Part shown: in pieces, positions 8,626 to 15,703 of the stretch | Numbering within the stretch: the first letter of the stretch is position 1 | How the letters are laid out: the number at the start of each line of letters is the position of its first letter | Assembly: GCA_900316505.1 (NCBI GenBank) | Contig: ONDH01000001.1 | Location: forward strand, 62,001 to 126,000 | Source of the DNA: an uncultured Prevotellaceae bacterium | GTDB taxonomy: Bacteria; Bacteroidota; Bacteroidia; Bacteroidales; Bacteroidaceae | Direction: 5' to 3' | Length of the DNA stretch: 64,000 bases | Position numbers and translations under genes: made by a program | The notes under the pieces: model-generated | What the model was told of the DNA's origin: nothing | Database searches by the model: none | What the model saw: only the letters and a program-made list of their open reading frames with translations

Positions 8626-9290
8626 AGAAGACGCTCATATTTGACTTGGATGGCACCCTGATGAACACGCTGGATGACTTGCATGCCAGTATCTCCTATG
8701 CCTTGCGTGAGGCAGGGTTGGAGCCTAACCAGAAGCAAGACACAAGGCGTTATTTGGGCAATGGCATCCGAAGATTAGTGGAACGTAGTGTGGAGCAGAG
8801 CAAGCCCGATGCTGATGAAGCCCTAAAGGAGCGTGTGTTCGAAACCTTCCGTGCCTACTATGTGGAACATTCTATGGACAGGACAGCACCCTATGAAGGT
8901 GTGCCAGAGATGCTAAAGGAATGTAAGCAGAGAGGCTTTTTCACAGCCATTGTGAGCAACAAGCTTGCCCCTGCGGTGAAAGACTTGCACAAGGCATTCT
9001 TTGCCGACACCATTGATGTGGCGATAGGAGAGACTCCCACAGTGAAGCGGAAACCTGCTCCCGACATGGTGGATGAGGCTATTCGCCAACTCTCCCACTT
9101 GCATGGGCAGTCCATTGAGAAGTCTGCATGTGTCTATGTGGGCGACAGTGAGGTGGATTTGCTGACAGCCAAGAACTCATCCCTTCCATGCATCGCAGTG
9201 AGTTGGGGATTCCGTGACCGCGACTTCCTTGTGGAGCAGGGAGCCAAGGTAATTATCGACCACCCAGAAGAACTATTTGAGCATTTGTAG
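8622..9290 (+). CDS. gph: HAD-family phosphoglycolate-phosphatase-like protein
   Basis: 222 residues with all HAD motifs: I DLDGTLMNT (8-16, nucleophile Asp8), II VSNK, III with Lys in VKRKPAPDM, and IV VGDSEVDLLTAKN. A helical cap of the Gph type lies between I and II. It hydrolyses small phosphate esters; phosphoglycolate is the family's usual substrate but other phosphoesters are possible. It overlaps the upstream panE gene by 4 bp. Confidence 0.85.
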   Translation: MKKTLIFDLDGTLMNTLDDLHASISYALREAGLEPNQKQDTRRYLGNGIRRLVERSVEQSKPDADEALKERVFETFRAYYVEHSMDRTAPYEGVPEMLKECKQRGFFTAIVSNKLAPAVKDLHKAFFADTIDVAIGETPTVKRKPAPDMVDEAIRQLSHLHGQSIEKSACVYVGDSEVDLLTAKNSSLPCIAVSWGFRDRDFLVEQGAKVIIDHPEELFEHL

Positions 9291-9341
9291 GATTTACCTA
9301 CCACTATATCTATTTATTATTCATCTAAAATCAACACAACA

Positions 9342-9884
9342 ATGAAAAGATTGACATCTATTCTCACCGTTGCATTCATGGCAATCAGCATGACGGTGTG
9401 TGCACAGACAGCCAAAGGCGGCAAAGTTCTCGTGGCTTATTTCTCAGCTTCGGGCAACACCAAGGTGGCTGCAGAGAAGATTCAGAAAGCAGCAGGTGCT
9501 GACATCTATGAGATTCAGCCCTCCAAACCCTACACCAAGGAAGACCTTGACTACCGCAATCGCCAGTCCCGTTCAGTGGTGGAGATGGGTAATCCAAGCT
9601 TCAGGGAAAAGTTGGGAGGCAAGCCTGTTGACATCAAGAAGTATGATGTTATCTATCTGGGCTTCCCCATCTGGGCAAACAAGGCACCCAGCATCATCTA
9701 TTCCTTCCTCGAGTCACAGGACTTCAAGGGCAAGACCATCATCCCATTTGCCACATCTGGCAGCAGTCCTATCGACAACTCTGTCAACCAGCTCAAGTCT
9801 ACTTATCCCAACTTCACTTTCAAGGCTGGCAAGCGCATGAACAATGCAACAGACGAGGAAATCAAGGCTTTTGTAGGCAAGTAA
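9342..9884 (+). CDS. exported flavodoxin-like protein
   Basis: 180 residues: a signal peptide (1-22, ending VCAQ) followed by a flavodoxin domain. The FMN phosphate loop is SASGNT (35-40) after KVLVAYF; YLGFPIWANKAPS and ATSGSSPID are the two flavin-side loops. Flavodoxins are normally cytoplasmic electron carriers, so the clear signal peptide suggests a periplasmic or lipid-anchored redox role. It lies 52 bp after gph, possibly on the same transcript, and is followed by a long inverted repeat. Confidence 0.88.
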   Translation: MKRLTSILTVAFMAISMTVCAQTAKGGKVLVAYFSASGNTKVAAEKIQKAAGADIYEIQPSKPYTKEDLDYRNRQSRSVVEMGNPSFREKLGGKPVDIKKYDVIYLGFPIWANKAPSIIYSFLESQDFKGKTIIPFATSGSSPIDNSVNQLKSTYPNFTFKAGKRMNNATDEEIKAFVGK

Positions 9885-9889
9885 AATAA

Positions 9890-9968
9890 GAATGAATAAA
9901 TGAGAGAATGAAAGTTTTTCCAACATCGCGTATGGACTTTTTCATTCTCTCATTTTTTTATTCTTTCA
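9890..9968. repeat. inverted AATGAGAG arrays, terminator-like
   Basis: Left arm AATGAATAAATGAGAGAATG (9890-9909, continuing to 9914) pairs with CTTTTTCATTCTCTCATTTT (9938-9957, continuing). The hairpin ends in a T run and probably terminates the panE-gph-flavodoxin transcript. Confidence 0.75.
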
Positions 9969-10054
9969 CTAAAGTTCGACGTAGTCAAAGTTGAGTTCTT
10001 TCATTCTTCATTTGAGCCTTTTTCCCTAAGAAAAGAGAAAAAGCAGAGAAATAA

Positions 10055-10087
10055 TTTGGAAAAGAGCGGGCATTTTACATATATTTG
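10055..10087 (+). promoter_or_regulatory. promoter of the 10.2-kb barrel gene
   Basis: TTTG (10055-10058), 21-nt spacer, TATATTTG (10080-10087), 83 bp before the start codon. Confidence 0.75.
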
Positions 10088-10170
10088 CAAATGAAAAGTT
10101 CAAATCCTCTTTTGAACGTGAACCAGAGAGAGAAACTAAACAAAAATAACAACCTTAAAACAAGCAACTT

Positions 10171-10905
10171 ATGAGAAGAATCTTCCAATTGTTGGGACTT
10201 GTTGCCGCCATGTTGCTGGCAACGAATGCTCATGCCCAAGACAAGAAACTGTTCAACCATCTGGCAATAGGTGCCGAAGTGGGAACGACAGGTTGGGGTT
10301 TTGAAGCAGCCATGCCTCTGACTCACTATGTCACCTTCCGTACAGGTTTCACCACACTGCCCCGTTTCAATGTCAACTTCGACATTGACTACACCACCAA
10401 GGGAGTGGAAAAGAATGTGGATGTGAAAGGAAGAGTTCACATGTCCGACTACAAGTTGTTGGCAGACATCTATCCCTTCAAGCACAGCTCTTTCCATGTG
10501 ACAGGTGGTTTCTATGCAGGTTTGCCCGACCTTGGCACCGTTCACAACACAGGTTTGCTGGAGGTGGATGAAGGCGAAGGTCTTGAAATCGGTGATGTGT
10601 TTGTTCGCCCAGATGAGACAGGCACCGTTCACCTGAAGCTCCAGACCAAGAGTTTCAAGCCCTATGTGGGATTGGGTTTTGGACGTCCCATCTCCTCCAA
10701 GCACAAGACGAGTGTGGCATTCGATCTTGGTGTCATGTTCTGGGGAAAACCTGCACTGAAGGTTTACTCACCCGATGAGAATGGCTGGATCAAGATGCGC
10801 AAGGATGACATTGACAACAAGGACTTCCACGATGCTGTGAAGATTATTGAGCGGGTGAAAGTGTATCCTGTGCTCAATCTCCGAATCTACCACAACATCT
10901 TCTAA
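10171..10905 (+). CDS. outer-membrane beta-barrel protein, unknown function
   Basis: 244 residues with a signal peptide (1-22, ending AHAQ). The mature part has alternating strands with glycine- and aromatic-rich turns (IGAEVGTTGWGFEAAMPL, VTFRTGFTTL, LLADIYPF, VTGGFYAG, YVGLGFGR, LGVMFW) and ends LRIYHNIF, as in small outer-membrane barrels. An inner extracellular loop around residues 115-150 is acidic. Transcribed alone from its own promoter. No transported substrate can be named. Confidence 0.75.
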   Translation: MRRIFQLLGLVAAMLLATNAHAQDKKLFNHLAIGAEVGTTGWGFEAAMPLTHYVTFRTGFTTLPRFNVNFDIDYTTKGVEKNVDVKGRVHMSDYKLLADIYPFKHSSFHVTGGFYAGLPDLGTVHNTGLLEVDEGEGLEIGDVFVRPDETGTVHLKLQTKSFKPYVGLGFGRPISSKHKTSVAFDLGVMFWGKPALKVYSPDENGWIKMRKDDIDNKDFHDAVKIIERVKVYPVLNLRIYHNIF

Positions 10906-10930
10906 TCAAGGGAGGTTCTCCCCAATACCC

Positions 10931-11021
10931 CCAAACTCTAAACCCTAAACTCTAAACTCTAACCCCTAATCTCTAAACTCTAAACCCTAAACTCTAAACT
11001 CTAAACCCTAAACTCTAAACC
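10931..11021. repeat. CTAAACY heptamer array (13 units)
   Basis: Thirteen contiguous 7-nt units alternating CTAAACT and CTAAACC, with a few single-base variants (CCAAACT, CTAACCC, CTAATCT). It fills the gap before the lipoprotein gene. It looks telomere-like but is one case of the local heptamer repeats. Confidence 0.95.
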
Positions 11022-11034
11022 CTCAATAACCTAT

Positions 11035-11985
11035 ATGAAAAAGAATTTTCTCTATCTGACCATGTTCGCTGTTGCCCTCGCATTCACAGCTTGTAGCACT
11101 GATGGCGAGGATGTCTCTGTGTCAAATCAGTCAGCCACATCCTCTGCGGCACCAGCATTGAGCGAAAACATTGCTGAGTCATCCACCTACATCATCAGTG
11201 ACAGTGATGCTCCTTTCAGTGAGATGTCCATCCTCGATGACCACAAAGTCATCCTGACCTTGAACACCCCAGCCCCTGCTGCCAAAAGACGTGCTTTGGG
11301 CAAGAATGCAAACTATATGGTGGGCACCTACACCTTCAACAGCACCACCAACACCTACACCATCAAGAACGAGCAAGGTGAGGACTATTGCCAAGTGGAG
11401 ATGACCAACTTAGCCATAGGCAGCAAGAAGACACTGATAATCCGTTTGCTGAATGGCTATGAAATAGAACAGTTTGAAAAAGAATTTGAAGCTGATGTGG
11501 TGACGAAAGTTGATGATAACGTCTTCACTACAAAGCTCTGTCGAGAATGGCAGGTGGTGAGCACACGCCTGCGCCACAAAGAAGGTGTGACTGCTGTGAA
11601 GCACTTTGACAATCCTGCCGAAGCAGCCAGCCTCAACGCCATCCTTGACTATGCCAAGACAGTGGCCACCATTACAGAAACACTTGATGAAGGCACTGTC
11701 ATCACCAGCATTCAGTTCACCTCAGACGGCAAGTTCTGCTTCTTCTTCCAGAATAACAAGCACTACATCGGAAAGTGGAGTGAGGACGACTTCAACAAGG
11801 GCTACATCAAATACAATTGGAACGATGAGACCATGGGCAACAAGTTCATGAATGACGGACATGCCATCTTCGACGTGAGAACCTACCAGAAAACAAACTA
11901 CTTTGTTCTCACCCTTGCTGCCCAGATTAATGAGGCGAACAAAACCTATATGGTGGAACTCTCCTTCTATCTCAAGGAGAAGTGA
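11035..11985 (+). CDS. lipoprotein, unknown function
   Basis: 316 residues with a lipoprotein signal (MKKNFLYLTMFAVALAFTAC, lipid-modified Cys20) followed by a low-complexity Ser/Ala linker to about residue 45. The rest is beta-rich, with a segment near residues 225-270 (ITSIQFTSDGKFCFFF... HYIGKWSED) resembling lipocalin-like lipoproteins of Bacteroidales. Probably anchored in the outer membrane. The next gene is convergent; the stop codon is the start of an AAAAGTG heptamer array. I do not recognise a function. Confidence 0.7.
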   Translation: MKKNFLYLTMFAVALAFTACSTDGEDVSVSNQSATSSAAPALSENIAESSTYIISDSDAPFSEMSILDDHKVILTLNTPAPAAKRRALGKNANYMVGTYTFNSTTNTYTIKNEQGEDYCQVEMTNLAIGSKKTLIIRLLNGYEIEQFEKEFEADVVTKVDDNVFTTKLCREWQVVSTRLRHKEGVTAVKHFDNPAEAASLNAILDYAKTVATITETLDEGTVITSIQFTSDGKFCFFFQNNKHYIGKWSEDDFNKGYIKYNWNDETMGNKFMNDGHAIFDVRTYQKTNYFVLTLAAQINEANKTYMVELSFYLKEK

Positions 11986-12019
11986 AAAGATAAAAGATAA
12001 AAGTGAAAAGTGAAGAGTG
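11981..12019. repeat. AAAAGTG/AAAAGAT heptamer array
   Basis: Six 7-nt units starting at the stop codon of the upstream lipoprotein gene and running into the hairpin at 12020. Confidence 0.75.
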
Positions 12020-12080
12020 AAAAATTTGCTACCGCACTTGCACGTCAACTGATGGCGAACTGATGCGGTAGCAAATTTTT
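12020..12080. terminator. TTTGCTACCGCA hairpin, bidirectional terminator
   Basis: A perfect 17-bp stem (12020-12036 with 12064-12080), 27-nt loop, A tract on one side and T tract on the other. It separates a plus-strand lipoprotein gene from the convergent ridA. A second hairpin with the same TTGCTACCGCA core is at 40711-40758. Confidence 0.85.
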
Positions 12081-12103
12081 CATTTTTTCATTCTCTCATT
12101 TTT

Positions 12104-12481
12104 TCATTTTTTCCAAGCCACTACCTCTATCTCCACCAGTGCATTTTTTGGCAAGGTCTTCACTGCCACTGCAGAACGGGCGGGATAAGGCTCTGTGAAG
12201 AATTCGGCATACACACTGTTCATCTCGGCAAAATCACCCATGTCTGCCAAGAACACCGTGGTCTTCACCACATTGGACATGGACACTCCTGCCTCTTCCA
12301 GAATGGCTTTCACGTTTGAGAGTGACTGACGTGTCTGCTCCTTGATGCCCCCTTCAGGGAATGCACCCGTGGCAGGGTTAAGACCTAACTGACCAGATGT
12401 GTAAACAAAATCTCCTGCCTGGATGGCTTGGCTATAGGGACCTATTGCCCCTGGTGCCTTTGTCGTGCTAATTGCTTTCAT
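12104..12481 (-). CDS. ridA: RidA-family enamine/imine deaminase
   Basis: 125 residues, the typical trimeric RidA length, with AIGPYSQAI, FVYTSGQLGLNP, TVFLADMGDFAEMN and the substrate-binding Arg102 in YPARSAVAV. RidA hydrolyses reactive 2-aminoacrylate and related enamines formed by PLP enzymes. The start at 12481 is preferred because a TACCTTTG -7 box (12506-12513, minus strand) overlaps a more upstream in-frame ATG. It is divergent from the hydrolase gene, and inverted repeats fill the gap. Confidence 0.94.
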   Translation of the reverse strand: MKAISTTKAPGAIGPYSQAIQAGDFVYTSGQLGLNPATGAFPEGGIKEQTRQSLSNVKAILEEAGVSMSNVVKTTVFLADMGDFAEMNSVYAEFFTEPYPARSAVAVKTLPKNALVEIEVVAWKK

Positions 12482-12505
12482 GTTAGTTTGAATTTGATGA
12501 TGGTG

Positions 12506-12513
12506 CAAAGGTA
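12506..12513 (-). promoter_or_regulatory. -7 box of ridA
   Basis: TACCTTTG on the minus strand, 25 bp before the ridA start; the -33 position falls in the repeat arm and is only T-rich. Confidence 0.6.
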
Positions 12514-12522
12514 GATAAAAAT

Positions 12523-12663
12523 GAAAAAATGAGAAAATGAAAGAATGAAAAAAGTGAAAAAGTTTGAGTTACCTGCCATGCGGGACATTAGTGTTCTGTC
12601 GACAAAGGATACTTTTCGTTTTTAGTTTTTCATTCCTTCATTCTTTCATTTTCTCATTTTTTC
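12523..12663. repeat. 27-bp inverted arms built of AAGAATGA units
   Basis: 12523-12549 and 12637-12663 are perfect inverted copies (GAAAAAATGAGAAAATGAAA... and its complement), each made of 7-8 nt units. The arms occupy the -33 zones of the divergent ridA and hydrolase promoters. Confidence 0.85.
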
Positions 12664-12665
12664 AC

Positions 12666-12673
12666 TATCTTTG
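12666..12673 (+). promoter_or_regulatory. -7 box of the hydrolase gene
   Basis: TATCTTTG 27 bp before the ATG at 12701. It overlaps an in-frame TTG at 12671, which is therefore not the start. Confidence 0.6.
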
Positions 12674-12700
12674 CAGAGAAAACTAAAACTACCAACCTAT

Positions 12701-13609
12701 ATGACACACAAATCATTGTCAATCCTCTTCTTTCTGCTCTGCAGTGTGAACATGGGGGCACAGCAGACCTACGACCTTCCCCTTGCCAAACCAGTCACCA
12801 CCGACACCGAGAAAGTGACAGGAGAGGGTGCTCGCAAAAACATCACGGGGGTGGTGAAGCCCACCATTCAGGTGTTCCTTCCTGCTGCTGACAAAGCCAA
12901 CGGGTGTGCTGTCATCCTTTGTCCAGGTGGTGGCATGAGAGCCCTCTCGTGGGGTTCGGATGTGGAGCAGATGGCAACCTTCCTCAATGAACGTGGCATT
13001 GCTGCCATTGGTTTGAAGTATCACCTCAATGCAGGAGGCTCTTTCCCACTTGGCATGCAGATGCCCCCGATGGTGGATGTCACCCACCTTGAACGCTTCC
13101 CCCAAGCGGATGCCAACCCCATGCATTATCCCGCAGGAGATTCCATCCTGCAACTCGCCTCTGATGATGCCAAGGCAGCCATCCGTCTGGTGCGTCAACA
13201 TGCCCAAGAATGGCATTTGGACACCCATAAGATAGGTTATCTGGGCTTCTCCGCAGGAGGTGGTGTGGCGATTGCTGCCACGATTCAAGCCTCAGACCCT
13301 GCAGAGCGTCCCGACTTCCTCTGCACCAACTTTGGTCCTTCCCTCATGCCTGTCAAGGTGCCCAATCCAGCACCTCCACTCCTCATCATGACCCGTGCCG
13401 ACCACCAGAATGTCGCCGCAGGTCTCGTCAACCTCTTCCTCGAATGGAAGAAGGCAGGAGGTAATGCCGAACTCCACCTCTATGGTGACGGCACAGGCCC
13501 CTACACTCTCATGCCCCAAACGGGTCGCACCACCACCGAAGCATGGAGCCAGCAGTTCCTGTTGTGGCTGCAAGCACACTCTTTCACTCAAAAAGTTGGG
13601 GATAAATAA
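12701..13609 (+). CDS. secreted alpha/beta-hydrolase, esterase-like, possibly inactive
   Basis: 302 residues with a signal peptide (1-20, ending MGAQ). The alpha/beta-hydrolase core shows the oxyanion loop CPGGG (74-78) and nucleophile elbow GFSAGG (Ser184), as in acetyl-xylan/carbohydrate esterases, plus the acid region LLIMTRADHQNV. The usual GGHGFG segment with the catalytic His reads YGDGTGPYTL here, so the His is not where expected. Either another His serves or the protein is not a classical esterase. Own promoter, single gene. Confidence 0.8.
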   Translation: MTHKSLSILFFLLCSVNMGAQQTYDLPLAKPVTTDTEKVTGEGARKNITGVVKPTIQVFLPAADKANGCAVILCPGGGMRALSWGSDVEQMATFLNERGIAAIGLKYHLNAGGSFPLGMQMPPMVDVTHLERFPQADANPMHYPAGDSILQLASDDAKAAIRLVRQHAQEWHLDTHKIGYLGFSAGGGVAIAATIQASDPAERPDFLCTNFGPSLMPVKVPNPAPPLLIMTRADHQNVAAGLVNLFLEWKKAGGNAELHLYGDGTGPYTLMPQTGRTTTEAWSQQFLLWLQAHSFTQKVGDK

Positions 13610-13618
13610 AAAATGTTG

Positions 13619-13626
13619 TACTTTTG
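13619..13626 (+). promoter_or_regulatory. -7 box of the BspA-like gene
   Basis: TACTTTTG 31 bp before the start codon; the -33 position has TTGG rather than TTTG. Confidence 0.5.
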
Positions 13627-13656
13627 CGTTTGTAAAATTTAAAAATAGCGATAAAA

Positions 13657-14550
13657 ATGAAAAAGATTACAATCATGAGCCTTGTAATGATGGCGATGCT
13701 CATAATAATATCCTGTAGTAAAGATGATGATGTCACGGATGGTAATCATGGAAATAATGATGGAGGAGGGGGTAGTCCCATTGTCACTGTAGTGATAAAT
13801 GAGGATGGCACTACTTCCAATAGAAGTACCTTCTCCGTCATCGATGAAAAGAATTTCTATCTTGACTATATTAAATACACCATTGAAGAGGGTCACCTTA
13901 TTGTATCAGGATATGACCAGTCTGGTTTTAAGGGAGTAGCCAACATTGTTGACCGAATCACGTATGGAGGTGATACCTATAAGGTGTTAAAAATTGGCAG
14001 GCGCGCTTTCTATGATTGTACATCTTTAACCTCCCTAAACATCTCAAACAGTATTAAAAGCATTGGAGAAATGGCTTTCCATTATTGTCCCGAGTTGACT
14101 TCAGTGACCTTTGGTAATAGCGTCACATCTATAGGAGAAAGTGCATTCTTTGGCTGCAGTGGTTTGACCTCTGTGACCATTCCCAATAGCGTCACATCTA
14201 TAGGAGAAAGTGCATTCCGTGGCTGCAGTGGTTTGACCTCTGTGACCATTCCCCCAAATATGAGCAGAATAGAAATCACCACGTTCGAAGGTTGCGATGG
14301 TTTGACCTCTGTGACCATTCCCAAAAACATCACATTCATAGGTGGGGGTGCTTTTGGGTTTTGCAGTCGCTTGACCTCCATAGTTATTGAAGCCACGATG
14401 CCTCCAACGACGCTCCCTTCCATGTGTATGTATTCTGATCTTGTAACTATCTACGTTCCCAAGAAAAGTTTGGAATTATATAAAAACACTTCGCCATGGA
14501 AGGATGAAAAATTTTTTACACTTAAACCAATAGAAGAAAAAGAGAGGTGA
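13657..14550 (+). CDS. BspA-type leucine-rich-repeat lipoprotein
   Basis: 297 residues: lipoprotein signal (MKKITIMSLVMMAMLIIISC, Cys20), a Gly/Asn/Asp linker, then about six BspA-type leucine-rich repeats with a 23-residue period (LTSVTIPNSVTSIGESAF and relatives) at about 105-265, and a closing VPKKSLELYK segment. BspA proteins sit on the cell surface and are known from Bacteroidota as adhesins binding host matrix or other bacteria. Units at 14116 and 14185 are near-identical over 69 bp, a sign of recent duplication. Closed by a strong terminator. Confidence 0.93.
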   Translation: MKKITIMSLVMMAMLIIISCSKDDDVTDGNHGNNDGGGGSPIVTVVINEDGTTSNRSTFSVIDEKNFYLDYIKYTIEEGHLIVSGYDQSGFKGVANIVDRITYGGDTYKVLKIGRRAFYDCTSLTSLNISNSIKSIGEMAFHYCPELTSVTFGNSVTSIGESAFFGCSGLTSVTIPNSVTSIGESAFRGCSGLTSVTIPPNMSRIEITTFEGCDGLTSVTIPKNITFIGGGAFGFCSRLTSIVIEATMPPTTLPSMCMYSDLVTIYVPKKSLELYKNTSPWKDEKFFTLKPIEEKER

Positions 14551-14578
14551 AGTAAGAAAAGACACCTCGAATTGTAAG

Positions 14579-14616
14579 AATCCTCGCAATTTCTTTGGAA
14601 GTTGCGAGGATTTTTT
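14579..14616 (+). terminator. intrinsic terminator of the BspA-like gene
   Basis: TCCTCGCAA (14581-14589) pairs with TTGCGAGGA (14602-14610), extended by AA/TT, followed by six T. Confidence 0.9.
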
Positions 14617-14719
14617 GTGCTTGGGGGCACTCTTTTCCTTTTATGCTTGTATGAAGATTCCACCTTGTTCTGTGTGACGTCTTTTGATTAATACGTGTGC
14701 CGTAAAGTCAGAATCACTT

Positions 14720-14899
14720 AGCTTGATTACAACTTTTCATTTAGCTTATATATTCCTTTTCATTTGGCTTGAATACACCTTTTTGTATTCAAGCCAAATT
14801 GAAAGTTGTATTCAAGCCAAATCGCATTTTGTATTCAAGCCAAACCGAAAGTTGTAATCAAGCCAAATTAAAAGTTGTATTCAAGCCAAATTGTTTAGT
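14720..14899. repeat. 23-bp repeat array with inverted halves
   Basis: Five direct units with core GTATTCAAGCCAAA start at 14785, 14808, 14831, 14854 and 14877 (exact 23-bp steps). Three complementary units (core GGCTTGAATAC) lie at 14720, 14743 and 14766, also 23 bp apart. The two halves meet at a centre near 14777-14784 and can form a long hairpin. Confidence 0.93.
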
Positions 14900-15315
14900 G
14901 ATTACGGGCAACGGGTGAGGGTGATAACGAAAGACGAGAGGGAGTGATTGCCCTTGAGATATTCACATATAGATGAATGTGAATGTGTTATGTTGAAATA
15001 ACACTCAAAAAAGGCAAGGATTTTCTTTTTCTTTGCCTTCTATTTTTAGTATAGACGATTACCTGTCAGATTCCAATGTTCCAATTTGACTTTTGAGGGT
15101 GGCGGCCACATATTCAGATTGGGTGCCGATGCGGAACTTGCCACTCCAGATGCAGAGACCAGAGGAGATGTAGTAGTGGGTGTGGTCACAGAGCTGGAAG
15201 TCGATGTGACAAGGGCAGGAAGGTGAAGAGTATCATCCACATTTTCATATAGTTTGCTAAATTCAACTTTTTTCTTGTCCTTTCGACATTTATTGTGGGT
15301 AAAAGTGGTAAAAAA

Positions 15316-15347
15316 TTTGGAGGGAATCAAAGAATTACCTAATTTTG
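15316..15347 (+). promoter_or_regulatory. promoter of the truncated kinase copy
   Basis: TTTG (15316-15319), 20 nt, TAATTTTG (15340-15347). Position and spacing match the promoter of the intact copy at 20215-20246. Confidence 0.8.
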
Positions 15348-15377
15348 TCGCCGTAAATCCTTTTAATTGATAAGAAT

Positions 15378-15557
15378 ATGAGAAAGAAGTTAGTTATTAT
15401 TTGTTTGAGTCTGCTGGTGGGTTGTGTGTGGGTCAGTGCACAGGAAACAAAGATGAGCAACCTGGAGATGCAGGCTGACAGGGAAAATGGGAAGGGCAAC
15501 AAGGTGAATGCCCGTGCATTTTATCTGCGTGCTTATGAGGACTATGTGAAGAAGGGA
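15378..15557 (+). repeat. direct repeat, left copy (with 20277-20456)
   Basis: 180 bp, about 97 percent identical to 20277-20456, with weaker similarity extending about 45 bp upstream through the promoter. The pair brackets the FRG/AlbA_2 island. Confidence 0.9.
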
Positions 15558-15668
15558 GAATTGGTAAAGGTTTTTGTTAACTTGGATACAGAACTTGCAG
15601 CCATAAAATCAGAACTACAAGACATGCCTCAATGTAAACAAGCAATTCTTGACAAGTATTTGAAATAG
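15378..15668 (+). pseudogene. chimeric truncated copy of the 20.3-kb kinase-like gene
   Basis: A 96-codon frame. Its first 60 codons, including the signal peptide, match the first 60 codons of the gene at 20277 with about 5 differences in 180 nt. After YVKKG it switches abruptly to an unrelated tail of 36 residues beginning ELVKVFVN. It retains an intact promoter, so a short secreted chimeric product could still be made. The FRG gene starts 35 bp downstream, so this fragment may mainly supply the promoter for the island. Neither the TPR nor the ATPase part remains. Confidence 0.8.
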
Positions 15669-15703
15669 AAGCGAGGCACAATAAGAACAATGTATTACGA
15701 ATC

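Larger units (their letters stand above)
14617..15377. other. 761-bp gene-free left flank of the island
   Basis: Contains the 23-bp repeat array (14720-14899), a short hairpin (AAGGCAAGGATTTTCTTTTTC... CTTTGCCTT at 15011-15039), a block at about 15062-15190 resembling one at 20050-20130, and the promoter of the truncated kinase copy. On the minus strand the block encodes FRIGTQSEYVAATL in one frame, but no complete gene is convincing. Confidence 0.6.

Noticed and set aside
10931-11021. Telomere-like CTAAACC repeats
   Set aside because: The window continues with normal genes on both sides, and the array is one of several unrelated heptamer arrays; there is no sign of a chromosome end.
14720-14899. 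23-bp array as a CRISPR
   Set aside because: Units are contiguous with no unique spacers, some are inverted, and no cas genes are present.
15046-15330. 94-codon minus-strand frame MIPSKFFTTF...
   Set aside because: It crosses the promoter of the truncated kinase copy, is Ser/Thr low-complexity, and the conserved block fits a different frame better.
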